Below, piece after piece: positions 1-6,631 of a stretch of DNA of 11,743 nt. Made by a program: the position numbers and the translations under genes. The DNA is from Ruminococcus sp. GTDB taxonomy: Bacteria; Bacillota; Clostridia; Oscillospirales; Ruminococcaceae. How positions within the stretch are numbered: position 1 is the stretch's first letter; every line of letters starts with the position of its first letter. The stretch spans positions 1 through 11,743 of the forward strand of contig JAISHJ010000082.1 of the NCBI GenBank assembly GCA_031262625.1, given 5' to 3'. The notes under the pieces are model-generated. The model was not told the DNA's origin, ran no database searches, and saw only the letters and a program-made list of their open reading frames with translations.

Positions 1-2145
1 ATTACCGAAACTCTCGAAAAAAACTATATGCCCTATGCAATGAGCGTAATTGTTTCGCGGGCAATCCCCGAAATTGACGGTTTTAAACCCTCCCACAGGA
101 AGCTTCTTTATACAATGTATAAAATGGGACTTCTCACAGGGGCGAAAACCAAGTCTGCAAATATTGTCGGGCAGACCATGAAACTCAACCCCCACGGTGA
201 CAGTGCGATTTATGAGACGATGGTGCGTCTGTCGAAGGGTAATGAAGCGCTGCTCCACCCCTTTATCGACAGCAAGGGCAATTTCGGCAAGGCGTATTCC
301 CGTGATATGGCGTATGCCGCATCAAGATATACGGAAGCTAAGCTTGCGCCTATTGCCGCTGAACTTTTCAGAGATATAAATTCCGATACAGTTGATTTTG
401 TCCCGAATTACGATAACGAAACAACAGAGCCTACACTCTTTCCTGTTACTTTCCCGTCTGTTTTGGTTAATTCAAACGTCGGAATTGCCGTTTCGATGGC
501 ATCGAATGTCTGCTCGTTTAACCTTTCCGAAATATGCGAAACAACAATTGCACTGATAAAGAATCCCAAAGCGGAAATCTCCGACACCTTAAAAGGTCCT
601 GATTTCCCCGGCGGCGGTTACCTGATATTTGATGCGAACGAGACGGAGAAAATCTACGAGACAGGGCGGGGCAGCTTTAAGATTCGTTCAAAATGGCAGT
701 TCGATAAAGACTCTAACTGTATAGAAATAACGGAAATTCCCCCGACAGCGACACTTGAAGCAATAAAAGATAAAGTTGTCGAACTTGTTAAGGACGGCAA
801 GCTTCAGGGAATATCATATATTCGCGACGAAACTGACATCAACGGGCTTAAGATTGCGATTGACATTAAGCGCGGAACTGACCCGGAAAAGCTAATGAAG
901 AAGCTTTTCAAGGTAACTGCTCTCGAAGATTCCTACCCCTGTAATTTTAATATATTAATCGGCGGCACACCCAGAGTAATGGGCGTACGCGAGATTTTGA
1001 CGGAATGGACAGCATTTCGTAAAGAATGTGTAAAACGGAGAGTCTACTATAATCTTAATAAGAAAAAATCACTCCTCCATCTGCTCCGCGGGCTTCAAAA
1101 AATCCTTCTTGATATTGACAAGGCAATTGAAATTGTAAGAGAGACGGATGACGACTCCGAAGTTGTTCCGAACCTTATGATAGGCTTTGGGATTGACGAA
1201 ACTCAGGCTGAATATGTCGCGGAGATTAAGCTTAGAAACCTCAATAAGCAGTATATCATTAACAGACTTAAGGAAGTTGACGAACTTGAGGCGGATATTA
1301 AAAATCTGCAAGATATATTAGGCAACGACAGGAAAATTTACGCAATTATCATTGAGGAACTTTCGGACGTTAAGAAACGATACGGACAGCCGCGCCGTAC
1401 GCAGTTTATCTATGAAACGAAAGAAGATGAGCCGGAGGAAGACGAAACTCCCGATTACCCGGTAACTGTATTCTTAACTGCGGGAGGGTACTTTAAGAAG
1501 ATTACCCCGCTTTCTCTGCGCAATTCAGGGGAGCAAAAACTAAAAGAGGGCGACAGCATCTCGCGGATAATCGAGACAAGTAACCGTGCGGAACTTCTTT
1601 TCTTCTCCGACCGTGCACAGGTATATAAGTCAAAATGCGACAGTTTCGCCGATACGAAAGTTTCGGTAATGGGAGAATATATCCCCTCAAAATTAGGTTT
1701 TGACGACGGTGAACAGCTTTTTGACATGGTCTTAACCGAGGACTATTCCGGCTATTTGATATTTATCTTTGAAAACGGTAAGGTTGCAAAGGTTTCGCTT
1801 GATGGTTATGTTACCGTCACTAACCGTAAAAAGTTAATGAAAGCCTACTCGGAAAAATCGCCGCTTGTGAAAATTATCCATATAATCGACAATACAGAAA
1901 TTCTGCTTGTCTCCGATACCGGAAAGATGCTTGTGTTTAACACCGGGATGCTTGCCGTAAAGGCTACAAAGAATACCGAAGGCGTTCAGGTAATGACACT
2001 CCGCAAGGGGAAGCTTAAACGTGCAGATATTATAACCGACGAAACACGCGAAAGCGTAAAAAAGCTGATTGTAAAGAATATTCCGTCAGCAGGATTCGGC
2101 GGAAAAGCACTTGAAGAGACGATTCAGACTAAATTTGACCTATAA
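1..2145 (+). CDS. parC: Topoisomerase IV subunit A (ParC-like), 5' end missing
   Basis: Breakage-reunion subunit of a type IIA topoisomerase, which cuts and rejoins duplex DNA during decatenation and supercoil relaxation with an ATPase partner (ParE/GyrB). The frame is open to base 1 (reading ITETLEKNY before the Met at 28), so the true start lies upstream. Visible in order: the N-terminal winged-helix region with GFKPSHRKLLY; the quinolone-determining region NPHGDSAIYET, with Ser at 202-204 and Glu at 214-216; the catalytic Tyr in ASRYTEAKL at 328-330; a coiled-coil tower around 1220-1400; and a C-terminal beta-pinwheel with repeated strands such as TAGGYFKKI and ENGKVAKVSLDG. I see no canonical GyrA box (QRRGGKG-like), and the total is only a little over 705 residues. 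Both favour the clostridial ParC-like branch over GyrA. The family call is firm; ParC rather than a second GyrA is likely. A parE gene upstream is expected but outside the window. Confidence 0.9.
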   Translation: MTETLEKNYMPYAMSVIVSRAIPEIDGFKPSHRKLLYTMYKMGLLTGAKTKSANIVGQTMKLNPHGDSAIYETMVRLSKGNEALLHPFIDSKGNFGKAYSRDMAYAASRYTEAKLAPIAAELFRDINSDTVDFVPNYDNETTEPTLFPVTFPSVLVNSNVGIAVSMASNVCSFNLSEICETTIALIKNPKAEISDTLKGPDFPGGGYLIFDANETEKIYETGRGSFKIRSKWQFDKDSNCIEITEIPPTATLEAIKDKVVELVKDGKLQGISYIRDETDINGLKIAIDIKRGTDPEKLMKKLFKVTALEDSYPCNFNILIGGTPRVMGVREILTEWTAFRKECVKRRVYYNLNKKKSLLHLLRGLQKILLDIDKAIEIVRETDDDSEVVPNLMIGFGIDETQAEYVAEIKLRNLNKQYIINRLKEVDELEADIKNLQDILGNDRKIYAIIIEELSDVKKRYGQPRRTQFIYETKEDEPEEDETPDYPVTVFLTAGGYFKKITPLSLRNSGEQKLKEGDSISRIIETSNRAELLFFSDRAQVYKSKCDSFADTKVSVMGEYIPSKLGFDDGEQLFDMVLTEDYSGYLIFIFENGKVAKVSLDGYVTVTNRKKLMKAYSEKSPLVKIIHIIDNTEILLVSDTGKMLVFNTGMLAVKATKNTEGVQVMTLRKGKLKRADIITDETRESVKKLIVKNIPSAGFGGKALEETIQTKFDL

Positions 2146-2150
2146 TTAAA

Positions 2151-2175
2151 TTTTGTTTACGCTGCGTTCACAAAA
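2151..2175. other. Imperfect palindrome after parC (operator or weak terminator)
   Basis: Arms TTTTGT..ACGC and GCGT..ACAAAA are centred on base 2163, with two internal mismatched positions. It starts six bases after the parC stop. No T-run follows on the + strand, so it is a poor rho-independent terminator in that direction. It lies 40-65 bases upstream of a possible promoter for the lipoprotein gene and could equally be a regulator-binding site. The dyad is seen directly; either role is inference. Confidence 0.3.
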
Positions 2176-2211
2176 AATTAAGTATTTTCGCTCGCATTAT
2201 GTCTTCATATT

Positions 2212-2220
2212 TGTTACAAT
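2212..2220 (+). promoter_or_regulatory. Possible extended -10 promoter for the LRR lipoprotein gene
   Basis: TGTTACAAT is an extended -10 element (TGn followed by TACAAT at 2215-2220). It would start transcription near 2227, about 27 bases before the ATG at 2254. No convincing TTGACA-like -35 lies 16-18 bases upstream, which is tolerable for an extended -10 but weakens the call. An AGGAGA ribosome binding site follows at 2242-2247. It would be the only internal promoter candidate for the long downstream gene run. Confidence 0.3.
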
Positions 2221-2253
2221 GTGTAAGATTAATATATTGTCAGGAGAAGTCTT

Positions 2254-3366
2254 ATGAGGATTAAATATCTTGCTCTCGTAAGTGTATTTATAGCCGTCTT
2301 TACCACCGCCGCTTGTAATGGCGGGGCGGAGGAGGAAACTACTCCGACGACGGTTGATACGACGATCGTTACGGTTACCGATGAAAACGGACAGCCTGTC
2401 CGCGATGACCAAGGAAGTGTTATAACTTCCGTTATCACTCCGGCTACCACTACGACTACAACTTATAACTACGATTCGGAAATTGCGGAGCTTGAGGAGC
2501 AGATTTCATCCCTCCGCGATATGACAATCCGTGAGCCCGACCCGCTTAAGAAGGATGACTTTTTGGGCGCGCAGGGGAATGAGCGGATAAGCGAAGCAGT
2601 GTCTATCCGTGCAGAGATTGAACCGTATAAACCCGAAACCTGCTTTATCGGCGGCAAAGAATACAGTACAGACATAACTTCACTGACAATTACAGGAAAG
2701 AATCTGACAAACGACGATATAAAAGAACTTAAGTATATGGTTAACCTAACGGAGTTGTTTTTATATTCAAACGGCATATCAGACCTTTCTCCGCTTCAAG
2801 GCTTAACGTCACTTACGACACTTTCAATGTTTAACAATAATATAAGCGATCTTTCTCCCTTAGCAGGGCTTTATAACCTTGAGAATCTGTTTTTGCGGAG
2901 CAATAATATTTCGGATTTAACACCGCTCTCCGGTCTTGCTAATTTGCAAAATCTGGATATATCAGACAATAACGTTACCGACCTATCACCGCTGAATACG
3001 TGCAGAGCGGTAACAATGCTTTGGATTAACGACAACGATATAGCATCACTCTCTCCGATATATACCATGACAAATTTAGCGCGTATTCATATGCAAAATA
3101 ACAATATAACCGACCTGTCGCCCCTTTCGGAGATGACACGTATGCTTGAAATCTACGCGGATAATAATACCATTAACGATATTTCTCCGCTTTCTAAGAT
3201 GATAAGGTTACAGTGGCTTCGCCTTAACGGCAACCCGATAAGTGATGCGGCGGTTATCGCAAATTTTACCGGGCTTAAGAATGTCTATCTTGAAAATACT
3301 CTGATTCCCCTTGACCAGATAACGGAACTCCGTACGGCACTCCCAAAAGCTGAAATAAGTTATTAA
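2254..3366 (+). CDS. Leucine-rich-repeat lipoprotein (SDS22/internalin-type repeats)
   Basis: Predicted cell-surface lipoprotein of 370 residues. Residues 1-20 form a signal peptide (MRIKY plus a hydrophobic core) ending in a lipobox-like TAAC, so Cys21 would be lipidated; Thr at -3 is less common than Leu or Val. A Thr/Glu/Pro-rich low-complexity linker (about 24-72) and a short, possibly coiled-coil segment (about 74-90) lead to the repeat domain. Nine repeats of exactly 22 residues run from 164 to 361, with consensus LxxLxLxxNxISDLSPLxxL, like the 22-residue repeats of internalins and SDS22; repeats eight and nine are degenerate. LRR domains of this kind bind proteins, so a binding or adhesion role is inferred and the partner is unknown. 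There is no LPXTG anchor and no enzyme domain. A strong AGGAGA ribosome binding site supports the start. The gene ends 18 bases before the first DAHP synthase, with no terminator visible between them. Confidence 0.88.
   Translation: MRIKYLALVSVFIAVFTTAACNGGAEEETTPTTVDTTIVTVTDENGQPVRDDQGSVITSVITPATTTTTTYNYDSEIAELEEQISSLRDMTIREPDPLKKDDFLGAQGNERISEAVSIRAEIEPYKPETCFIGGKEYSTDITSLTITGKNLTNDDIKELKYMVNLTELFLYSNGISDLSPLQGLTSLTTLSMFNNNISDLSPLAGLYNLENLFLRSNNISDLTPLSGLANLQNLDISDNNVTDLSPLNTCRAVTMLWINDNDIASLSPIYTMTNLARIHMQNNNITDLSPLSEMTRMLEIYADNNTINDISPLSKMIRLQWLRLNGNPISDAAVIANFTGLKNVYLENTLIPLDQITELRTALPKAEISY
2743..3336 (+). repeat. Nine in-phase 66-base units encoding 22-residue LRRs
   Basis: Nine consecutive units of 66 bases encode residues 164-361 of the lipoprotein without a single insertion or deletion. 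The protein consensus is strong: ISDLSPL or close variants in repeats one to four and six to seven. The DNA copies differ at many synonymous sites, so the repeat is maintained at protein level and is not a recent DNA expansion. Confidence 0.85.
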
Positions 3367-3384
3367 AAACGAAGAAGTGTAAAC

Positions 3385-4398
3385 ATGATTATTTTATTAA
3401 AACGTGAAGCCAACAAAGAAGATGTTAGAAGACTTCGCGAAGACTTAATGGAGAGAGGTTTTTCTCTTCACGAATCCACAGGAACTGTTGAATCATTAAT
3501 CGGAGTGGTAGGCGATACGTCAACCCTCGATATAGGAACAATTGAAGCAAGAGACTGTGTCGATCAGGTTAAGCGGATTGCAGAACCCTATAAATCCGTG
3601 AATCGAAAGATGCACCCGGAAAACACTGTCATTGACGTCCGCGGACATAAATTCGGCGACGGCAGCCTTCAAATTATCGCAGGACCTTGTTCTGTCGAAA
3701 CAGAAGAACAGATTATGTCTACCGCAAGAGCGGTGAAAGAAGCGGGAGCTACAATGCTTCGCGGCGGCGCATTTAAGCCGCGTACGTCTCCGTACGCTTT
3801 CCAAGGGCTTGAAGCAGACGGAATAAAACTCCTCTTAAAAGCGCGTGAGGAAACCGGATTGCCAATCGTTACGGAAATTATGGGAGTTGAAGACCTTCCT
3901 CTCTTTGAAGACATTGACGTTATCCAAGTCGGAGCAAGAAATATGCAAAATTTCAAACTCTTAAAAGCACTGGGTAAAGTAAAGAAGCCGATTCTTCTAA
4001 AGCGCGGGCTTGCAAATACAATTGAAGAACTGCTTATGTCCGCGGAGTATATTACCGCCGGCGGAAATGCCGAGGTAATTCTCTGTGAACGCGGAATACG
4101 TACTTTTGAGACTATGACGAGAAATACTCTTGACATATCGGCAGTTTCGCTTATGAAACAAAAGTCACACCTTCCTGTTTGTGCAGACCCTTCTCACGCT
4201 ACGGGAATACTGTCTCTGATTGAGCCGATGAGTCTGTCGCTTATTGTTGCGGGAGCGGATGCGCTTGAGATAGAGGTACACTGTACCCCCACACGTGCAC
4301 TCTCAGATGGTTCGCAACAGCTTACCCCGACAGCGTTTACTGAACTGATGGTTAATATTCGGAAGATGGCGGAGTTTTTAGGACGTAAAATAGGTTAA
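3385..4398 (+). CDS. aroF: DAHP synthase, type I-beta, first paralog
   Basis: 3-deoxy-D-arabino-heptulosonate 7-phosphate synthase condenses phosphoenolpyruvate and erythrose 4-phosphate, the first committed step of the shikimate pathway. The protein has 337 residues: an N-terminal ferredoxin/ACT-like domain (about 1-70), as in Thermotoga maritima DAHP synthase, then a TIM barrel. Barrel motifs: IIAGPCSVE (Cys102), GGAFKPRTSPYAFQG (Lys131, Arg133), QVGARNMQNF, LLKRGLA (Lys206), DPSHATG (His271) and ALEIEVHC (Glu297), then ALSDG (Asp308). Cys102, His271, Glu297 and Asp308 match the metal ligands known for the T. maritima enzyme. The N-terminal domain is the site of Tyr/Phe feedback in characterised relatives; specificity here cannot be read. 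The start has only a weak GAAG-type ribosome binding site, but the MIILLK beginning matches the paralog. The family is certain; the symbol (aroF, aroG or aroA) depends on naming convention. Confidence 0.95.
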   Translation: MIILLKREANKEDVRRLREDLMERGFSLHESTGTVESLIGVVGDTSTLDIGTIEARDCVDQVKRIAEPYKSVNRKMHPENTVIDVRGHKFGDGSLQIIAGPCSVETEEQIMSTARAVKEAGATMLRGGAFKPRTSPYAFQGLEADGIKLLLKAREETGLPIVTEIMGVEDLPLFEDIDVIQVGARNMQNFKLLKALGKVKKPILLKRGLANTIEELLMSAEYITAGGNAEVILCERGIRTFETMTRNTLDISAVSLMKQKSHLPVCADPSHATGILSLIEPMSLSLIVAGADALEIEVHCTPTRALSDGSQQLTPTAFTELMVNIRKMAEFLGRKIG

Positions 4399-4423
4399 AC
4401 TAAAATTAATTAAATATTAAATT

Positions 4424-4456
4424 AACGGTATGAGATACTATATCTAATACCGTTTT
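4424..4456 (+). terminator. Hairpin with short T-run between the two DAHP synthase genes
   Basis: AACGGTAT (4424-4431) pairs perfectly with ATACCGTT (4447-4454). Inside it, AGATA (4433-4437) pairs with TATCT (4441-4445) around a three-base loop, with one G-A mismatch between the two helices. TTTT at 4453-4456 overlaps and follows the 3' arm. The shape resembles a rho-independent terminator, but the T-run is short and the stem AT-rich, so partial termination, attenuation or an mRNA-processing or stability element are all possible. It ends 17 bases before the second synthase ATG. Confidence 0.55.
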
Positions 4457-4473
4457 AATAGAAAGAAAAAATC

Positions 4474-5487
4474 ATGATAATTATATTAAAGCAAAATTCA
4501 AAAAAGGCTGAAATAACTAAACTTGAAGAAAGTCTTCGTGCAAACGGGTTAATGACTAACCTTATCGAAGGTGTTGAAAAAAGCATAATCGGACTAATCG
4601 GCGACACCAGTAAGATTGATCTTGACAGCCTTTATGCCCAAGACTGTATAGACAGCGTTCAGCGTATCCAAGAAACATATAAACATCCGAATCGGAAGAT
4701 GCATCCCGAAGATACCGTTATCGAAGCAGGGAACGTAAAAATCGGCGGAGGAAATCTCCAAATTATCGCAGGACCCTGTTCGGTTGAGTCGGAGGAGCAG
4801 ATACTTTCCACCGCAAGAGCAGTTAAAGAAGCCGGCGCAACAATGCTCAGGGGCGGCGCATTCAAGCCGCGCACATCGCCGTATGCTTTCCAAGGGCTTC
4901 GCGGCGAGGGGCTTAAGCTTCTTATAAAGGCGCGTGAGGAAACAGGTTTACCGATTGTGACGGAGATTATGTCAGCAGATGACCTTCCGCTTTTTGCCGA
5001 TATTGACGTAATTCAAGTCGGCGCAAGAAATATGCAGAATTTCGAACTTTTAAAAGAACTTGGTAAGACGAAGAAACCGATACTTCTAAAGCGCGGACTT
5101 GCGAATACTATTGAGGAACTTTTAATGTCCGCCGAGTATATAATGTCGGGCGGAAATACTAACGTAATCCTTTGTGAGCGCGGAATACGTACCTTTGAAA
5201 CTATGACGAGAAATACCCTTGACATTTCGGCAGTACCTCTCCTCAAACAAAAATCACACCTCCCCATCTGTGTTGACCCTTCCCACGCGGCAGGAGTAAT
5301 CTCACTTATAGAACCGCTGTCGTTATCAAGTATAATCGCCGGAGCAGATGCACTCGAAATCGAAGTCCACTGCGACCCGAAAAAGGCATTATCGGACGGC
5401 GGGCAACAACTCAAACCCGAAGCATTTGCAGAAATTATGGAGAAGATAAAATCGCTTTGCGGCTACCTCGGACGAAATTTAGGGTGA
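4474..5487 (+). CDS. aroF: DAHP synthase, type I-beta, second paralog
   Basis: Second enzyme for the first shikimate step, also 337 residues, aligning with the upstream copy without gaps. By hand count about 71% of residues match overall: about 44% over residues 1-90 and about 86% over 91-300. All barrel motifs and putative metal ligands are kept (Cys102 in AGPCS, His271 in DPSHAAG, Glu297 in EIEVHC, Asp308 in ALSDG), so both copies should be catalytically active. The N-terminal ACT/ferredoxin-like domain has diverged, suggesting different feedback or allosteric behaviour. DNA differences in the conserved barrel are mostly at synonymous positions, so the duplication is not very recent. The ribosome binding site is poor (AGAAAG, A-rich spacer), and a hairpin precedes the gene, so expression may differ from copy one. 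Confidence 0.95.
   Translation: MIIILKQNSKKAEITKLEESLRANGLMTNLIEGVEKSIIGLIGDTSKIDLDSLYAQDCIDSVQRIQETYKHPNRKMHPEDTVIEAGNVKIGGGNLQIIAGPCSVESEEQILSTARAVKEAGATMLRGGAFKPRTSPYAFQGLRGEGLKLLIKAREETGLPIVTEIMSADDLPLFADIDVIQVGARNMQNFELLKELGKTKKPILLKRGLANTIEELLMSAEYIMSGGNTNVILCERGIRTFETMTRNTLDISAVPLLKQKSHLPICVDPSHAAGVISLIEPLSLSSIIAGADALEIEVHCDPKKALSDGGQQLKPEAFAEIMEKIKSLCGYLGRNLG
5481..5484 (+). promoter_or_regulatory. Ribosome binding site that favours a GTG start at 5493
   Basis: AGGG inside the end of the second DAHP synthase gene lies 8 bases before GTG 5493 but 17 bases before the alternative ATG at 5502. It therefore favours the GTG as start of the secreted protein gene. Both starts leave the signal peptide intact. 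Confidence 0.4.
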
Positions 5488-5492
5488 AAGTA

Positions 5493-6614
5493 GTGACAGT
5501 CATGCGGAGTATTTGTGCGATATTAATAGTTTTAATGCTATTTGTATTTATACCGATAAAAGTAAACGCAGAAGATACCCCGCATGACATACCTTTTACA
5601 GGGGAGATAAGTTACGACTACCTTGACTATGCTAAGATGAGCAATGTCGTTAATTTAGGAGATATTGCTTTTGACGATGAGTATATCTACTACACTGAAT
5701 ATGACGAAACTGCCGGTTTTGGTTACGAGAAAAAAGACGACGTCGGAAATTATCAAACACGAATATATAAAAAGCGGCTTGACGGAAAAGGTGAACCGAT
5801 AGTAATTCTTGACGAAACGGATGACCTTTATTATGCGGCTGTACGAAATATTATTATTTCAAACGGCAGAGTGTATTTTAGCGCAATTCCTCATGAATAT
5901 GGATTTCTATTAGAAACTGATAATTTTTTTCAGTGGCTCTTTTCAATGGATACGGACGGCAACGACCTTCGCATTGAACTTCGCGATGATATGGGTACAA
6001 TATATATAGTCGATGAAATGGCGTATTATTATCGTGAATTTTTAGGCGATATTGAACCGGGATTTATTGAATATGACATTAAGGCGGAAACTTTCCGTGA
6101 TGTATGTGATGAATATGGAATCTACAACTTAGTTACCGATGACCTTGTTCTATTAAATTACTACAGTGATAATTATTACTTTTACACCGATTCGCCGAAA
6201 GAAGGTATAAAAATAATCGACAGAAAAAGCGGCGAAGTCCTCTTTTTCATGGCTGATACATCAGCAGATTTCCTTTTCGGCGATTATTTAATTAGCAGAA
6301 GCGGAGAACTTATTAATATAAAAACCTTAGAGACGAAAGATTTTGTAAAACTTGATGAAGACTCATTTATTTCCGACATGACCGTCTATAAAAATAAGCT
6401 TTATTATCTTTTTATGAAAAGAAGACCGCGTGAGTATGAATCAACAAAAATGCTTATTTCATATGACTTCAAAACAGGGCAATCGCTTATTGAAAAAGTT
6501 TTTTTCAGAAATGAAATAAACGAAACAGAGTATTTTGAAAATATGCTCTATTCTGCACCGAACGGGGTTTATATCTATACTCCCGATGGTTTTGTAACCT
6601 GTATCATTAAATAA
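5493..6614 (+). CDS. Secreted Tyr/Asp-rich protein, beta-propeller-like, function unknown
   Basis: Not recognised as a named family. From GTG 5493 it has 373 residues (ATG 5502 is the alternative; an ATG at 5457 is in frame but lies within the upstream gene and would add charged residues before the signal peptide). Residues 1-26 are a signal peptide: a short start with one Arg, a long hydrophobic core, and VNA before Glu27 as a probable signal peptidase I site. There is no lipobox and no later membrane segment, so the mature protein is probably exported. It is acidic and rich in Tyr and Asp, with recurring strand-like motifs such as EYIYYTEYD, GRVYFSA and NKLYYLFMK. These resemble blades of the beta-propellers found in DUF5050-like clostridial proteins; this resemblance is inference. 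It starts five bases after the DAHP synthase stop and ends 17 bases before the aroB start, so it is probably co-transcribed with the aro genes. Confidence 0.75.
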   Translation: MTVMRSICAILIVLMLFVFIPIKVNAEDTPHDIPFTGEISYDYLDYAKMSNVVNLGDIAFDDEYIYYTEYDETAGFGYEKKDDVGNYQTRIYKKRLDGKGEPIVILDETDDLYYAAVRNIIISNGRVYFSAIPHEYGFLLETDNFFQWLFSMDTDGNDLRIELRDDMGTIYIVDEMAYYYREFLGDIEPGFIEYDIKAETFRDVCDEYGIYNLVTDDLVLLNYYSDNYYFYTDSPKEGIKIIDRKSGEVLFFMADTSADFLFGDYLISRSGELINIKTLETKDFVKLDEDSFISDMTVYKNKLYYLFMKRRPREYESTKMLISYDFKTGQSLIEKVFFRNEINETEYFENMLYSAPNGVYIYTPDGFVTCIIK

Positions 6615-6618
6615 TTGT

Positions 6619-6625
6619 GAGAGAA
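6619..6625 (+). promoter_or_regulatory. Ribosome binding site that sets the aroB start at 6632
   Basis: GAGAGAA sits six bases before ATG 6632 and overlaps the alternative GTG codon at 6617, which has no ribosome binding site of its own. This favours MTTIHAETSK as the AroB N-terminus, matching the usual beginning of the family. Confidence 0.55.
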
Positions 6626-6631
6626 ATATAT

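Noticed and set aside
2141..2146. Perfect TATAAT at the parC stop codon
   Set aside because: No -35-like sequence lies 16-18 bases upstream (the nearest TTGAAG is 24 bases away), and it overlaps the end of the coding sequence in an AT-rich context.
2743..3336. CRISPR-like or tandem DNA repeat array
   Set aside because: The 66-base periodicity comes from in-frame 22-residue LRR codons with many synonymous differences; there are no spacers or near-identical DNA repeats.
3669..4136. Long antisense open frame (155 codons) opposite the first DAHP synthase
   Set aside because: It mirrors the highly conserved barrel, and the second DAHP synthase has a similar antisense frame (5013-5414). The peptide has no recognisable domain or ribosome binding site, so it is a shadow of codon bias.
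4399..4473. T-box or other riboswitch ahead of the second DAHP synthase
   Set aside because: 75 bases are too few for a T-box leader, and no T-box consensus or other aptamer core is visible; only the hairpin is supported.
5457..5501. In-frame ATG at 5457 as start of the secreted protein gene
   Set aside because: It would overlap the DAHP synthase gene by 31 bases and put 15 mostly basic residues before Met at 5502, outside a normal signal peptide, with no good ribosome binding site.
6617..6631. GTG at 6617 as the aroB start
   Set aside because: No ribosome binding site precedes it. GAGAGAA at 6619-6625 fits ATG 6632, and the resulting N-terminus matches the family.
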